Part shown: piece by piece, positions 5,171 through 5,531 of the stretch
How positions within the stretch are numbered: position 1 is the first letter of the stretch
Layout of the letters: each line of letters begins with the position of its first letter
Assembly: GCA_016202525.1 (NCBI GenBank)
Contig: JACQOM010000145.1
Coordinates: 1 to 5,531 of the forward strand
Source of the DNA: Chloroflexota bacterium
GTDB lineage: Bacteria; Chloroflexota; Dehalococcoidia; Dehalococcoidales; UBA2162
Direction of reading: 5' to 3'
DNA length: 5,531 nt
Program-made: the position numbers and the translations under genes
The notes under the pieces: model-generated
Seen by the model: only the letters and a program-made list of their open reading frames with translations
Told to the model about the DNA's origin: nothing
Databases searched by the model: none

Positions 5171-5531
5171 TTACTCCAGAAACGTATCGGCACCATACTC
5201 CGGTATCGATACTTTCCAGCCGGTTTCCTCCCTGAGGAACTGGCCGAACTGGTTGGCTGCTTCCGCTTCACCGTGGACGACAAATACCCGTTTGGGAGCA
5301 GTCTGGAGGCTGGTAATCCACTGGTAAAGCTCGTCTCTGCCGGCATGGGCAGAGATACCGTGTATCTGGGCAATTCTTGCCCGTACCGGATAGTGTTGTC
5401 CCAGTATCCTCACCTGTTTAGCCCCATCTACAATCTGCCGGCCCAGTGTACCGATTGCCTGGTATCCCAGGAAAAGTATCGTGCTTTCGGGTCGGGTGAT
5501 GTTAGTGACGAGGTGGTGCTTGACTCTGCCC
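5171..5531 (-). CDS. Beta-CASP metallo-beta-lactamase RNA hydrolase, C-terminal part (N-terminus outside window)
   Basis: The last 119 residues of a protein whose upstream part lies beyond the right edge. The frame is open to the edge and reads LFLGYQAIGTLGRQI, then a VRARI strand, GISAHAGRDEL, FVVHGE and WKVSIPEYG before the stop. This is the C-terminal signature of the YSH1/CPSF73-like beta-CASP family ('RNA specificity domain', COG1236). The His in SAHA and the His in VVHGE correspond to the two late zinc-ligand or active-site histidines (motifs B and C). The Asp that usually follows SAHA is Gly here. Full members are about 450-550 residues and act as RNA endo- or exonucleases. The GTG at 5413 is internal to the domain and is not the start. 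The downstream LOG gene follows after 41 bases. Confidence 0.92.
   Translation of the reverse strand, partial: GRVKHHLVTNITRPESTILFLGYQAIGTLGRQIVDGAKQVRILGQHYPVRARIAQIHGISAHAGRDELYQWITSLQTAPKRVFVVHGEAEAANQFGQFLREETGWKVSIPEYGADTFLE

Overview
The window looks like ordinary-GC (roughly 50%) bacterial chromosome. Genes carry Shine-Dalgarno sequences, are tightly spaced and sit in short divergent and convergent blocks. Several proteins (the beta-CASP hydrolase, the LOG protein, the DUF1232 protein, the stand-alone HIRAN protein) resemble those I associate with anaerobic Chloroflexota such as Dehalococcoidia. That placement is an impression from protein style, with no marker gene in the window to prove it.

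Layout. (1) Positions 1-1935, minus strand: a metal-resistance operon. A CadC/SmtB-type ArsR repressor (1537-1935) is followed by a Zn/Cd/Pb-type P1B ATPase (start at 1485) that runs off the left edge. (2) Positions 1936-2086: a divergent control region with one promoter per direction. A 7+6+7 palindrome lies on the -10 element of the repressor promoter. (3) Positions 2087-3064, plus strand: a DUF1232 (YkvA-like) membrane protein, then a membrane-anchored protein of unknown function. (4) Positions 3077-5531, minus strand, read right to left: the C-terminal part of a beta-CASP metallo-beta-lactamase RNA hydrolase, a LOG/TIGR00730 nucleotide hydrolase, an isochorismatase-family hydrolase gene broken by one in-frame TGA, a hairpin, a short stretch resembling the C-terminus of an S24/LexA-like repressor, and a HIRAN-domain protein with a C-terminal membrane anchor.

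How the parts work together. The repressor and ATPase form a self-contained metal sensing and efflux unit. The sensor has ligands for both the alpha3N (thiolate) and alpha5 (His/Asp) sites, and the pump has two N-terminal metal-binding domains. The pump departs from its family in the membrane metal site, which reads CSC instead of CPC. In the right-hand block the beta-CASP nuclease, LOG nucleotide N-glycosidase and amidase-like hydrolase could act in sequence on RNA, nucleotides and bases, but this is conjecture from adjacency and family chemistry.

I found no tRNA, rRNA, CRISPR array, insertion sequence or other convincing mobile element, and no clearly novel multi-gene system. The points most worth a second look are the in-frame TGA in the isochorismatase gene, the CSC motif of the ATPase, the membrane-anchored HIRAN protein and the S24-like remnant beside it.
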